Source: Pelodera strongyloides
Taxonomy: Eukaryota; Nematoda; Chromadorea; Rhabditida; Rhabditidae
Reading direction: 5' to 3'
Length of the DNA stretch: 64,000 nt
NCBI GenBank assembly: GCA_036852015.1
Contig: JAANDG010000475.1
Span: forward strand, 51,448-115,447
Below, in pieces: positions 48,189 to 60,597 of the stretch (positions are counted from its first letter, which is position 1; each line of letters opens with the position of its first letter). The position numbers and the translations under genes are program-made. The notes below the pieces were generated by a model, which was not told the origin of the DNA, ran no database searches, and saw nothing but the letters and a program-made list of their open reading frames with translations.

Positions 48189-51100
48189 ATGTTCGTTCTT
48201 GGAATTATTGTCTTCCTGCTAACAATATTGTCTACTGGAGCACGGGACATACTGGGTGAGTACACTGAACGATTAAAAACGGTGTGCAAAAGTGCACTTG
48301 GAAAAGTGGTAGCGTGCAATTTGCCCGCTGATCGCGCCACTTGCACGCGAAATACCCGAAACGAAATGGTGTGAGCGGCGTGCAATCGGCTATTTTACTT
48401 CTTCACGGCGTACAACGGGCAACATTATGGCGGGCAACTTGCACGCAAACCCAACGGAGTGCCACTTTTTTTCCACGCCGCATCGTGTCGGTCGCTTACA
48501 TGAGATTTTTCTCGTTGCGACATTTCTACAAAGCAAGCCATAAATACTCGATGGTGAGCCCGGAGTGGTTCGCGAAATGCGCTCTATTTATAAGAAATAC
48601 GTTTTTGTTTTTTGCTGAATTTTGCGTACCACCTCCGAGCATCTCATATCTAAAGGGCTGGAACATTTACTATTTACATAATCTTATTACATAAAGGAGA
48701 GAGTTTAGTTTTTTGTTTGTGTGGACGGAACGAAAATTAGCATATCTAAAGGCTACAAAAGGAGAGTCAGAGCTCAGTTTTGAGAAAGCGAAATCGAAGC
48801 TTATTGCATGAATTTTTTCAATTTACATTGCAAACGTTTCATTTAGATGTGCTCATTGTTCCTGCATTTTGAACCTTGAAGCATAGAAAAGTCGCCTCAG
48901 GCGGCGATAGCCGTCTAACGTGGCATAATGCTGAAAGACAGGATATTCAGCTCTGCTTGCCTGGGTCTCTCTTGTGGTGGCACTATCGCTAAACTTTTCT
49001 CACTTTTCCAACTGGAACCAACTTTCTCCAGTGTTCTTCAAACTTTTCCCATCTTAATGCGCCTTAATATTCTGAAACTCTAATTCCGGCGGTGGTTCGC
49101 CAAGGGAATGCTACGCGTCCACAAAAGATTTTGCTTGAATTATTGCGCATCAACCGCAATCTTTTATGCTGAATTCGATAAAAAAAGAATTAGATGCTGC
49201 GGAGTAAAAAAAAGTATACGCCCAGGGACCAGTGTAGGCCGCGCACGGGCCAACTACGTTCTGGGCGCATACTTTCCCGCACGTTTTGGGCGTGCGTGCA
49301 TACTTTCCCGCTGGTGTGGCGTGCGCGCAGACTTTCCCGCATACTCTGCCATCATGCGGAAACTCGCTGAAATTACACATTGCGACACTTTTGTTCGCCT
49401 AACCATGCGGCAGACTTTCCCGCAGGCACACCCGCGAGGCGCAGACTTTCCCCCAGGCATACGAGCAGACTTTCCCGCAGACATTGAAAAAAGTTGCCTC
49501 GCAAACACCAAGGTTACGAGTTGCCTCGACATTGCCAAAGAAAAAGCGCCTAGAAAATGAGACGTCCCCGTCTTCTTTTTGTCACATGTGTGGTACGGCT
49601 CAGTGGTTGAAAGACAATTAAGTAGGTGATTTCAGACCCAAGATGCATAGATGAGTGGAATGTCGAGAAGTTCGATGACGACTACAAGGAGATGGCGATT
49701 TCAAGATCGATCTATGAACGCGAGGGGAGATTGATATGCGAGAAAAACAATAATCGCGAACTGCCCCAGCTCTCGGAAGAATATAACTGGGTGGGCAAAT
49801 TTCTTCCTATATTATGTCTACATTATTTTATTCGCCACGCCGAACCAGGGGTTGCCAGCTCCTTACTTAGCATATATACTTATTGTTAGCATATTGTTGA
49901 TAAAATGAAAGTGCAGGTGAAGCTGGTACATTCTTAAAAATATAACACATATAACACATAAAAATATAAAATATACTGAAATAACACACTGCATGATGTA
50001 TTGAGATGGCAACGATTTGGTGTTTTAGTCTACGCTAGCAGGTTGCGCAATCTGGTCCTGCCGCTCGAGTAATCGCTAATCGCGGAAAAATAAGAAACCC
50101 GTTGTACATGACTGAAACGAAATCAGGTCGTGAGCCGGTGAGCGGCGAAACTTTGGCGCAAAAACTATGGCGGTACGACTGACCAAAATAAACCAGGATC
50201 ATGTAAAACGTTACGCTGCGCGGAGCCTTCGCTTCCGGAAGGCGAAAGTGCGCTCAGAGTACGGCGAAAGCCTGTTATATCCCCTCTCTAATAAAATATC
50301 AGTCTGCAGTATCAATTTTTATAGTTAGGAGCTCATGCCAGGGTGAAGTGAAGGCGGTAAGGTAATTCAAACCGAGTCCGTAGTGAGTTTCTACTCAGAG
50401 CAAAGGTCTTAATTCCAGCTGCCACTGATCGAATACATCGGAAATGTGACCAGTAGAGGCCTCGCTGACTGCACACAATATCCTCAGGTGGGTTCGTTTG
50501 TACGAAATAACTTCGCTATGTTAGTGTGATATTTCCATTACCCTATTCTATGCTTTATAGTCTAGTCGAGTGAGATAACAATCGCAAGGGTAGATTGGGG
50601 GTGAGTGAACTTTTCATGTGGAGATAGATGTAGAGGCAGTAGAGGTGAGTAATTGTAACCCCTAGGCCCCTAGTCTAAAAAGCTAATATTTAGATCTACG
50701 CACATACACACATGGCCCTCAAGGACACTCGCATCCGTAACAGATGTTCCGTAAGTAGTTATCATTGTACGTACTTTGGGTATTGGGTTGCGATAACGGG
50801 TTCCGGGAATCTGACAATTATAGGCTATTCAGGTCAACAAAAAAAGTAAATAATTGTCGATATATAATGAAACGCTGAAACTTGAAACTTGAAATAATAC
50901 ATGTGAAATACAAATTTACGAAGTGGAATGTGGCAAAAGGTACATTATTTAACCAGGCTGCATTCGTATTTCTCACGTTTAACTCTTAAGTCATGGTTCC
51001 GTTCTTACATAATTAGGTTGTACATACTGATCGGACACACAATTATATAAGAAAAAACATGGGTATCATTGCAAGGTCTTATAGCCTTCTTACTTGGCGA

Positions 51101-53626
51101 CTGCACTGATAAGATGTGTGCGTAATAAATTATTATTATAATTATTACATGCCGCAAAAAAAAATGACTGTTATCATAAAGTGCTAAACAAGTAATAGAA
51201 TAAAACTATTACTCGCGCGTCCGTTGGCAGGTAATTCCCCGGAGCTGGAAAGCTTCTTAATTGTTGATAGTGCAAAAACCTACAAGCTGCAACTATAACT
51301 ACGGCAAACAGTGAAACTTCGTTGCGATTGCTCCTTGACCAACGAATCTGCAATCTGCGTAAGATCGTAGGCGGCCCGCTCCAAAAAAAATACGTCTTCC
51401 AGGTGGTCACGGAATTCTGTGGATCTTGTGCGTTAGGATGCAGGCTTGTCAGCCCACTTGCATACTCTTCCCGAGAGACAATGATTTCTTGGGCGGTCGA
51501 TTCTATTGGATTGAGGGATAACCAATGCCAGAGGGCTTGGATAACCTCAAACATTGATAAGGTTCCTCACTTTCACTTGTTATTAATTATTTTCTCGCTC
51601 GAGCTCATAGAACCATGTAGAGCACGCAGATTCTCCCAAAGTGGCAACTGTGACGGACAGTATATAAACATTGGCTTATAGTTGACGCGTAAGGGTATGC
51701 ATCGTATCGTACCCTTACTGTATTTACCACTTTGGGGTGTATCACGAAAAAAGATGCCAGAAGACGAGACGACCTATCGTTAGTTACAATAGTTACAGAC
51801 AGGCACCCTTGCCCACATGCCAACTTAGGACTAAACTGTAGTTATGATAATCGGTACCTGCTGGCACATTTTTCACCAGTGATGCAGTGATTCTCCTTGA
51901 TGTGATCAAAACCTAAAAATCCGATTGTAGGAACTGAAGAGAAATGCAACTTGGATACTTGAAATAAAAGAGGCTTGTCAAACGTGTTATGAGGCCGAGT
52001 GCACCACAGTTAAGGGACAATTTGTAAACAATCTCCTCATGGACGAGTTGGCAAAACATCATCATGATCCTCAGGCTGTGTGGAATCATCTTTGCAGATA
52101 TCCATCGTAAGTACAATAATCTATTAATCGCCAATAATAATAACAACTGTAGGTGGAAAGTTGGAAGTGATGCGCCGACACCAGTTGATACTAGCTCACA
52201 TCTTCTGAAGATTTCTCATTCGTTATCGGTAATCGTAACGTACTGGGCAGCAGTGAACAGCGTCAGCGTTCACGTTTGTATATATTGAATTCGTTCACGA
52301 AACCCCCTTGAAAGTCCTTCATTCCAGGGTTCTCGGAAAGTTCGCTTACACGGCCTTCAGCCTTGAGAAACGCTTCAATGCATATGATGAGTTTCTCCAA
52401 TTAATGTTGTAAGTTCGTTTACACTTTTTGAAAACTTCAATCGATTGCACCGTCACTCAAACATTTTCACTGACATTGAATCAAGTGTAGATGTAGATGA
52501 TTAAAGACGTAATCTACGCAAGATCGACTGCTCGACAAAATTAAGTGGATCATCTTAACAAGTAATCTATAAGTTAACGGTTAACCATCGCTCCGATCCG
52601 TAGCACCCTCTCAAAGCCTATCTTATTAGATAAAAGAGTAACTGTAGTGTGCGCTAGCATTCACCCTACGGGAGTAGAATTCTAATAAATTGTCCCGCTT
52701 TCGATGCAAAAGAGTTCGCAGCTCAAATTAGAATATTCTCATGTAAATAACGATGTATGTCGTCATTCGCGAAGATTTGCATCTACGTTACAGACGCTTC
52801 ATAATTATGGAAAAACGCCTCAGGCCCTCAGGCGGCGTAGGGCGTAGCCGAATGGTGTTAGATAAAACGATATAATCTTTTTTAGTGATTCGTTGTTTGC
52901 AGGGCCTTCCAATCGAACTCTTGGTGGTGCTTCCCCGTCATCATCCTCTTCATGATTGTCTGTACTGCATTCTTCAATATTCCAAATAGATACCGCGGTA
53001 AGTATACATTTTCATTTTGTTTTCTTTAATTCATAACCAGTACAGGGAGCAGTATTTGCCATGTGCTACTACTTTCCTTATTTAGCTGCAATGCGAACAG
53101 AGCTGAGAATATTTAATTCTCAGGATGTTTTCAGACTTTTTCGACCTGAGCGCACATATTGAGTCCTACAAGAGGTTTAAGGCCGACCGTCTTTTGCAGT
53201 GGGCGATTAAGCGGCTATCGACTAAGGTGGAGAGGATGAAGGCTAAGGCAGCCAATGCTATACAGAGACTCAAGGCAGCCGTAACCAAGAAGGTACTCAT
53301 CTACCCTTTACCCTATACTAAGCTAAGCATTACTTTCTTTTTTTTAACAACAAATTTTTTCTACGTTCCATACTTACACACATTTGAAAAGCTCGACGTT
53401 TCATTCTACCCAGCTTTGCAGAGCACGATAAGTATAGGTAGCACAACAATTACAGAAGCCCACCGCACCAACCGCAAAGACCTCTGCAGCTGATCCTGTG
53501 TCTACCGATCCTAAAACCAAGTCGCGCGCCATCCCCGACTCTAAGAAGAAAGAGAATGGCGAGACCATCGCAACGGGCCCCGTAGGAGGTCAGCAGGTAG
53601 AGCAAGGAGGATTGGTTAGAGTTTAG
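48189..53626 (+). CDS. Single-pass membrane protein with eight-cysteine ectodomain, gene A (about 10 exons, 363 aa)
   Basis: Exons: 48189-48255, 49636-49790, 50419-50487, 50694-50750, 51931-52106, 52153-52228, 52341-52408, 52903-52997, 53135-53292, 53456-53626. They total 1092 nt in frame. Signal peptide 1-19 (MFVLGIIVFLLTILSTGA). The ectodomain has Cys 26, 57, 92, 115, 132, 135, 140 and 171, and N-glycosylation sites NVT (83) and NAT (121). A membrane span lies at about 230-249 (WWCFPVIILFMIVC), followed by a basic helical segment (WAIKRLSTKVERMKAKAANA) and a Lys/Thr/Pro tail. The junction 52228/52341 is the weakest: acceptor ATTCCAG at 52327 with another donor is an alternative. TATTTCAG directly precedes the ATG. 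Type I topology suggests a receptor or adhesion role; family not recognised. Related by exon layout to genes at 30087 and 382. Confidence 0.83.
49255..49490. repeat. Clustered ACTTTCCCGC repeats in gene A intron 1
   Basis: Seven irregularly spaced copies of GCAGACTTTCCCGCA-like words. TTTCCCGC equals the consensus E2F site, though here it probably reflects a repeat. A similar region at 48280-48480 has GTGCAACTTGCACGC-like words. Confidence 0.6.
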
Positions 53627-54264
53627 GTAAGCCATTTCGATTTCTATTGAAATGCCATTTGAATGAAGCCCGAGATATGCTAATAGTGAATTAGTGTTTC
53701 CTTCTTCCCAAATAGACGGGAGTAGCCATTCAACAGTAGTGAAAGCTTAGGGCAAAAGTCACAGACGCAACTGCAAGACAATGATCTACCTATTGATATC
53801 ATTTATAGAGGTTGCCGAACATGGAGCTTAATTAATGGAATGCGTCCCGAAGAAAACGAATGCTATCGACGCAACCCTTTCGAATCTCCCTATGTAAATT
53901 TATTCTCGTATAAGTGATCGAGTGATCTTGTTGATGAACCCTCGATTATGTTCCTGAGCGTCTTAGTAGCTAATGTGTCTTTAATATGAAACCGATGTGA
54001 TGTTTCAAGTAAATAGTAGTATTGTTTTTTTATAGTCCCTAAACAATGCTTACTGGTTTTATTAGTAGTTTAGGTTTAGGCTTTCGCATACGCATAAATG
54101 GCAGAGAATTCGGTGCTTCCTACTTCCTACTGATTAGGGCTAAAAATAGTGTTATCGAAATATGTTATTGCTACTGTGCAGTCCCTTCGCCAATCAGTTT
54201 GTAGCCGAAGGCCGAAGTATCTTAGTTAGAGTAATATGTATTTGATTTTAGTTTGGTAATAAAT
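53627..54264 (+). other. Gene A 3' untranslated region with poly(A) signal
   Basis: GTAAGC follows the stop codon directly and CCCAAATAG occurs at 53715, so a 3'-leader intron is possible. AATAAATATT at 54259 followed by a run of A is the likely poly(A) signal. Confidence 0.5.
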
Positions 54265-55468
54265 ATTAAAAAAAAAACTTGGTTTTCGTCTAGTGGTGAA
54301 TTACGTAGAACGTACTTAATAATTCTTCACACTAATTGTGAGTCTTGCACACTCGCCATCCCTATTCACCCAAGTCTACACAACATAAACAATCAACACT
54401 ACTGCATCGCCCACTAACAATTAACAATAAGCTTACCTACCAAACAGCCTACTAAAAATAGATGGAAAAGCAATGCAATTAGTTGTTCTAGTATCAATTA
54501 GCAGATGGTAAACAATCATGAGTCTATTAGGTTTTATATAAACAACCATGATTCTATTAGGCTATTAGGTTTTATAAACAAGTGTATTAGGTTGGTTCAG
54601 GCGAACAGAGGAAGAACAATCAATAATAGTCACAAAGTAAGCGGATCGGCCCATCCAGTACATACGCATCTTTATTTACTGTCTGTCATACAATTCACGA
54701 TCAAGTTAGAACCCACTAAGCGAACATAAGTAGCCTCATAAATCAGGACCCAATACAGTACTCGCTTAGGACAAAGCTACTGTTAATGTTAACCACATCT
54801 AACCATTACACCGTGTCTACATACATCACCAACTTACACGTGCACAACTAGTACAAACGCCAAGATCACAGAGCGCACCTAGTCGAACTACGGAACGACC
54901 TAGCCTAGCAATAAGAACTGGAGTATTCCACTAGCTAAGGGATTTACAGTGGCTATCCTCCACATTCCACATACAATTAGAGGCATGAATGAGAAAGACC
55001 AAAGGATAAATCACTTAGCTGGTAAACAAATCCTGTTATCAAAGATAATTTACGCGAAACGTGACCCAAACAACACAAAAACAATAAAAAAGCTAAGTAT
55101 ACAACTCATCGACATCCGAAACGAAACGATGTTGCACAAAATATCGCCACGACAATTCGACACACAAAAAAAAACTCTTTATAATCACGTACGGCGTAAC
55201 TGGACCAATAACAAAAACAACAATTGGTACCGCTGCCGCACGCTGGAATCACGTACTGTATAAAAATTGTAACATATATATGTGACTAGCCAACCAATGA
55301 AGGCGGAATGAAGGAACAATGAAGGACACAATGCCGATGTTATAACGGCTAACCAATGACGAGAACAAAAGAACAGTCAACGAGCAGATGTTCAATTAGT
55401 GTTAGCCTCGGTGTCAGTCTAGTAACCGCCGGTTGGAGTGGGAGTTCAGTCCTTGAATACCACATGAG
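54265..55468. other. Intergenic, no supported gene
   Basis: AT-rich sequence with a short duplicated TCTATTAGGTTTTAT(A)AACAA word at 54520-54585. The open frame at 54949-55263 is Asn/Lys/Thr rich and lacks splice or start context. No RNA gene seen. Confidence 0.4.
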
Positions 55469-55979
55469 ATGGATGGTGGAACAGTCGATCTGAAGAGCAA
55501 GATATCAACAAAGTTAGTAAAACCGGAAGTCGGAACGTCTAATTGTAATCCACAACAAATAGATGCTAATATGACATCAATGGACCCTCAAAAACTTGTG
55601 GGCAAAACACCCCGTACGATCACTCGGAACGGAGCCCCGTGCGTTTCTCTACCAGAGTAAGCGGCATACCGTCGTTATCAGCAAAGCAATCAATATGTCG
55701 TCGACCGCGATCATCATACATTAGGCAAAGTATTCATTCACTTTATCTCCGAGAACGGGAAGATATCGCCCGCAATGCCCGCTGCACAGGAAAATGCTAA
55801 CGTAGGAACAGTAAACTACGACAACCTGCGGTCAACACTAACAGAATCAATCAAACATTATTCATGTCTAGCCTACCTTTAGCCACGATCTAAGGGGCCC
55901 AATTTCCTTGACCAGGCTTAGTTGCATCGATTCGTACGTCGCGCCGATCGACCTGCCATTTGCGGATCCAAATAAATGA
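55469..55979 (+). CDS. Possible two-exon gene K (94 aa), strand uncertain
   Basis: Exon 55469-55656 starts MDGGTVDLKSKISTKLVKPE and ends CCAGA|GTAAGC (phase 2). Acceptor CCTACCTTTAG leads to 55883-55979, DHDLRGPISLTRLSCIDSYV then FADPNK and TGA. The intron frame is also open for 73 codons (VDRDHHTLGKVFIHF), so part of it could be exon. On the minus strand the same area offers exons 56018-55877 (acceptor TTTCGTTCAG, GTWLVAGCPDAHHLF) and 55825-55721 (VVVVYCSYVSIFLC to stop) with equally good signals. I cannot choose; the plus model needs fewer assumptions. No family recognised. Confidence 0.35.
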
Positions 55980-56837
55980 TGAGCGTCGGGGCAACCTGCC
56001 ACAAGCCACGTACCGTACCTGAACGAAACACATAGGAGGATATGAACAAATGGAATAAACACAAAATGCAAGCCTCCCAAAATACAACAAACTAAACGAA
56101 AAAACCGCTGGTTTCAGATCACACAAGTGAGAACGAAAGGAGCGTCCAACTACCGAGAGAAGAAACTAAGAAGCAAACCGTGCTATCAGACTAAAAGCAG
56201 ATAAAGCAAAGACAATATATCTTCATTTCAGAACAATACATAAATTGGTGCAGTCCGGTCCTCCAGGGTCCAGTCAAAAAGGGGCGGGGCAATTTCGCCA
56301 TTTACCAGTCTTCAAGTGTAAATAAAGTTTCCAAACTTAAATTTTAGAGAACAGCAACCGAAAGTTGACAATATCCGCTTACGCAAAAATTGTCGGCTTG
56401 AGTTCCTGCGTTCCCGGACATCAATCATATTCTATCACATCGTTAGTGGGCAAAACACAGGCATTCCACGTGAATTAGGATACCAAGAAGGCGTCGACTG
56501 GAAGTGAAATGGCCTGACACAAACTCCTAAACAGAAAAACAAATGATTTACACACTGAATTGAATAAACTGCTCCGGTTTCTCAGCACAATAAATGTATA
56601 GCACGCTTGGGAAGAAACAACGACAACACAACAAACACATTAGATTATGATCAAGGGAACTCTTTCTAGTTTCTAGCTATCAGAGATTCATTAAGATTTT
56701 TCGGGCAGCAAACAATGAAACAATGATCATCGAAAGATATTCAGTAAGGACTCTTTAGCAGTAAGTAATAACGATTTGCGGTAAGATAATAATGTGGGGT
56801 TGTCCAAAATTTCAAATAGCAATGCAACATTTTGTAA

Positions 56838-57146
56838 TGGGGTTTCCATGTATGCGATTCGCACCTGCGAAAATGTCAAACCGCTGTCCATGTTCAAGTC
56901 ATTTTACATGCATGTCAACTGCCTACCGTAACCCATGCGAATCGCACGTTTGACATCCTGCACATGGTCCTGCAGCGAAAGTATATCAGATCCATACTAT
57001 TTGAAATAAATCTGTACTATTTTGAAATAGATCCATACTAGATCAAAAATCGCTGCGGGACCATGTCATTTACATCGACTCGAACATGGACAGCGGTTTG
57101 ACATTTTCGCAGGTGCGAATCGCATACATGGAAACCCCATACAGTA
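56838..57146. repeat. Palindromic element, family M11
   Basis: ATGGGGTTTCCATGTATGCG to CGCATACATGGAAACCCCAT. The first of two same-orientation copies 260 bases apart. Confidence 0.92.
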
Positions 57147-57405
57147 AGCGGGACCAAGCATGTCGGAACAAACGACTCACCATCATCGGGCCTGCTCGTT
57201 ACCGAATACAAGTGCAGGGCGATAGTCGACCTTGCGTGCCAAAAGAGTCGCTTCGAACTGGATGGGAAATGGATGCACATACCGACGTCGAACCACCAAC
57301 GTCGAATCTCAAAACAAACGAAAATAAAATAAATCCAGTATTGCAAAAAAACGTCGAATAAAGTTATAGTTTGGCACACAAAATATACACATCTCATCAC
57401 CTCTA

Positions 57406-57693
57406 ATGGGGTTTCCATGTATGCGATTCGCACTTGCGAAAATGACAAACCGCTGTCCATGTTCAAGTCATTTTACATGCATGTCAACTGCCTACCGTAA
57501 CCCATGCGAATCGCACGTTTGACATGGTCCTGCAGCGAAAGTGTATCAGATCCATACTATTTGAAATAGATCCGTTCTACTTTGAAGTAGATCCATACTA
57601 GATCCAAAATCGCTGCGGGACCATGCCATTTACATCGACTCGAACATGGACAGCGGTTTGTCATTTTCGCAAGTGCGAATCGCAAACATGGAA
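57406..57693. repeat. Palindromic element, family M11
   Basis: ATGGGGTTTCCATGTATGCG to CGCAAACATGGAAAC. The sequence between the two copies (57147-57405) has an open frame with GPARYRIQVQGDSRPCVPKE on plus, of unknown meaning. Confidence 0.9.
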
Positions 57694-58251
57694 ACATAAA
57701 AGGCACACAAATTAAGAAACTATCGCAAAAATAACAAAACAAAACAAGAATTTTCATTTCGCTCGTACCTCACTTCATGAAAACTTGAGTTTTGCAAAAA
57801 AGACAAAGACTAACTGAACGGCTTTATTCTCACATGTGCACAAATTCACGCAACGAATTTAACTGAAAATAAGTGCCGCGACCGGCTTGTTGACCAACGA
57901 CGTCGGATGGTAACATTAGTTTGGATAAAGTACACGGATGAACCAATAACACAATAACAGAGCAGCTATAAGTATATATACACAGACAACCACGAAATAT
58001 ACCAAAGAGCACAAATTCATGAAGCAATAACAACGGAAGTAGGAAGTAGAACAAGTGAAAAAAGTAGAACTGGACTATCGCTCCAAAAGAGCGGCACGGG
58101 AAAACAATGAGGAGACCGAATAAGCAATTGTAGTCGAAATAGAAAGGCCTGGCAGCTCTACAGTATCCACGTAAGAACGCATACTCCACTTTTCCAGCGT
58201 TTTAGTCTGCGCACGCTTTTTCTTAGCCGGAACGTCATCTCCGTCATCTAC

Positions 58252-58339
58252 CGTTAGCCGGAACGTCATTTCCCAAGTATTCTTTCGTTGTCTGTCAGGA
58301 GCGCATGTATAGGAACCACTGGAACCAACGCCCAATACT
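58252..58339 (-). CDS. Candidate exon with immunoglobulin-like F-strand signature
   Basis: Minus acceptor GTTTGTTTTTTCAG leads into VLGVGSSGSYTCAPDR and WEMTFRLT, with a donor ACG|GTAGAT. SGSYTC preceded by a hydrophobic V-x-V strand matches the conserved D-x-G-x-Y-x-C region of immunoglobulin domains. The frame stays open to 58075 through a Lys-rich stretch (PAKKKRAQTKTLEK). Incoming phase is 2. Partner exon candidate: 58914-59058. Confidence 0.38.
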
Positions 58340-58913
58340 CTGAAAAAACAAACTTCAGTGTCGAACCGGTGCCTTCGAATAAAATGTTAACATGCCACCG
58401 TGATACTCCTAACCAAACACAAAATTACATTGCTCAATGCTCAGGAAGTTCGCACATCTGAGAAATACTCGTTAGCGAAGCACATAACGTGGTAAGGCCA
58501 ATTTTCTGTCCCCTCCTCATACGTCTCAACACTGGGCATATACTAATGCGCCAATGCCACCTACTGACCATCGGATTTCCGATTTAATTTCGTGAAATAT
58601 TTCCTACAGCCTACAGACCCTCTCCGAGCTATTGACCATATCTGGCAACCAACTTAACATTGCATGTATTTGCCTGAAATGCAACGTTTATAGCCATATG
58701 TTACGCATCGAAATTATACGCTGTCTCAAAGCATTCCAAACAACGAAGTCAACGTCCACTTTATGTGTACTGTAGACATCTAATTTCAGTCTCAAATCTG
58801 TAACCTCATTCTGTTCTCCTTTCCACTACCCAAAGTGGTAGTCCAACGCTGGATTTGCCGCAAACACTTCTAAAGTACGCTTCTCCCACAGGTCACAAAA
58901 AAAGGCATCGAAC

Positions 58914-59058
58914 CTGGGTAATAGACGAGCGAGACTCGAGACCAAGCGACACAGTCCAGTTCTGCCAACTTCCCATCAAAGGACCTGAGCGCATCCTTCT
59001 CCCTGGCTGTACAGCTCACTCCCTCCAGAGCCAGATACTTCCTATCGACTGGGCACCA
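58914..59058 (-). CDS. Candidate exon upstream of the immunoglobulin-like exon
   Basis: Minus acceptor CTTTGGTTTTTAG and donor CCCAG|GTTCGA bound WCPVDRKYLALEGVSCTARE and then FDGKLAELDCVAWSRVSLVYY, which could be the B-strand half of an immunoglobulin domain. The plus strand over the same bases also has a fair exon (58892-59070, acceptor TCTCCCACAG, donor AAA|GTAAGG, SDTVQFCQLPIKGPERILL), so the strand is not settled. The connecting exon to 58339 was not found. Confidence 0.3.
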
Positions 59059-59099
59059 CTAAAAACCAAAGTAAGGGCGGGTGGGTGGGACACACTGGC

Positions 59100-60566
59100 A
59101 AACGCCTTTACAGAACGCCAAATCTTAGAGCGGCTCAAATTAGCCGTGCACTGCACATGGGCAAATAGCCTAGAATGATTTGGGCATGCTCCCACATTGC
59201 TTATAAAGGCCTCGACCACGCCCACCTTTGCATGACTGCGAGGCAGCTCTCACATAATCAATCGATATTTTCACTGAAAGCGTGCAACAAAAATTGGGCT
59301 GCCACGCAACAAACAATCAATAACCGCTTGATGCATGTCTTTTTGCAAAACTAGACACATAAAACGTACGAACAACAAATTGAAAATCAAACCTCTGCAG
59401 GGGGCCTTCACGGCCGGTGCAATATATTGATTTATCGATCGTTTATATATTAAATTACAGATTTGAAAACAAGGCTACGGTACTCTGTGCACCATTTAGC
59501 ATGCAGTATATCAGACAGTCACAAGAGTAGGAGTGCACAGTGATGCCAGACAAAGAACCCTTATTGATTTTGTAATAAACACTCTCACACTCCCGAAACT
59601 TTGGTATTTTTGTGCAGTAAAATTAATTATTCTACCTGACAAACCAATGGACCTGAACATTGATATGAGCTTGAAAAATGGGTTTTAACCATATTTTTTT
59701 ATATGTCTTAGTACTGGATAAACAGCGTATATCGCCTGTTTGTTCTCCTGTAGGTACGCTTACAGGAAGCATATGTGCGAAACCTCCCGGCCCTCAACTA
59801 GGCAGTGAAATGAATCTCGTCAGAAAATGTGGAGGACAATTGTGTTAATCTTTCAATCTGAGACTAAGAGGGCGTGCCCTTGGGGGTGAAGCCACTTTCC
59901 ACACTAGAGGACAAGCTATAACATATTTACTAGCATCTTATCTTTGTATCCCCTCCCTGGGGCTAATTATAAGACAAATAAACACGATAACAGTGTAAAA
60001 AAAGTTTATTAAAATATCAACCCGTAGATTATGTCATCAGCAATCAACAGCCGGCGCAATAATATATACAAAAAACGACAATTAGTAAGCAATGAAACAA
60101 AGGGGAAGTGCTCAACATTGGTCCACGCAACCTCAAACGCATATCTCATACCCTACAGACAGCCAGCTACATACCCCTTAGTATCAAATGCTAAAAAAGG
60201 ATAAGAAGAACAACCGGCGGAGCAAAAATACAAATAAATGAGCATAACATCTTCTAGATAATGGCAAGAAAAATTGAGCTGAGTAACTGAAGTGACTGAT
60301 TAGCTAGATTCATAACATGTAATAACAAATAAAAAACTACATTTATCTACAAGCAACACAATTATGCTTCACAGAAAACCTAAAAGTAGAACAACACGAA
60401 AGAAAATCCATCTTATATCCTAGGGTAATAAGTTACCCAAGCAGAGCTCTAAAGAAGCTGACGAGGTCTCACAATTCACACTAAACCATTCTCCACAACT
60501 TATTATGCATTGGAAGAAGATCGGAATATAATATGCACCGGGGATCGGGGACGGCCCGAATAGAAA

Positions 60567-60597
<31 letters not shown>

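Noticed and set aside
54500..55460. LTR retrotransposon start
   Set aside because: Sequence around 55420 looked a little like a primer-binding region, but no second LTR or pol-like frame was found.
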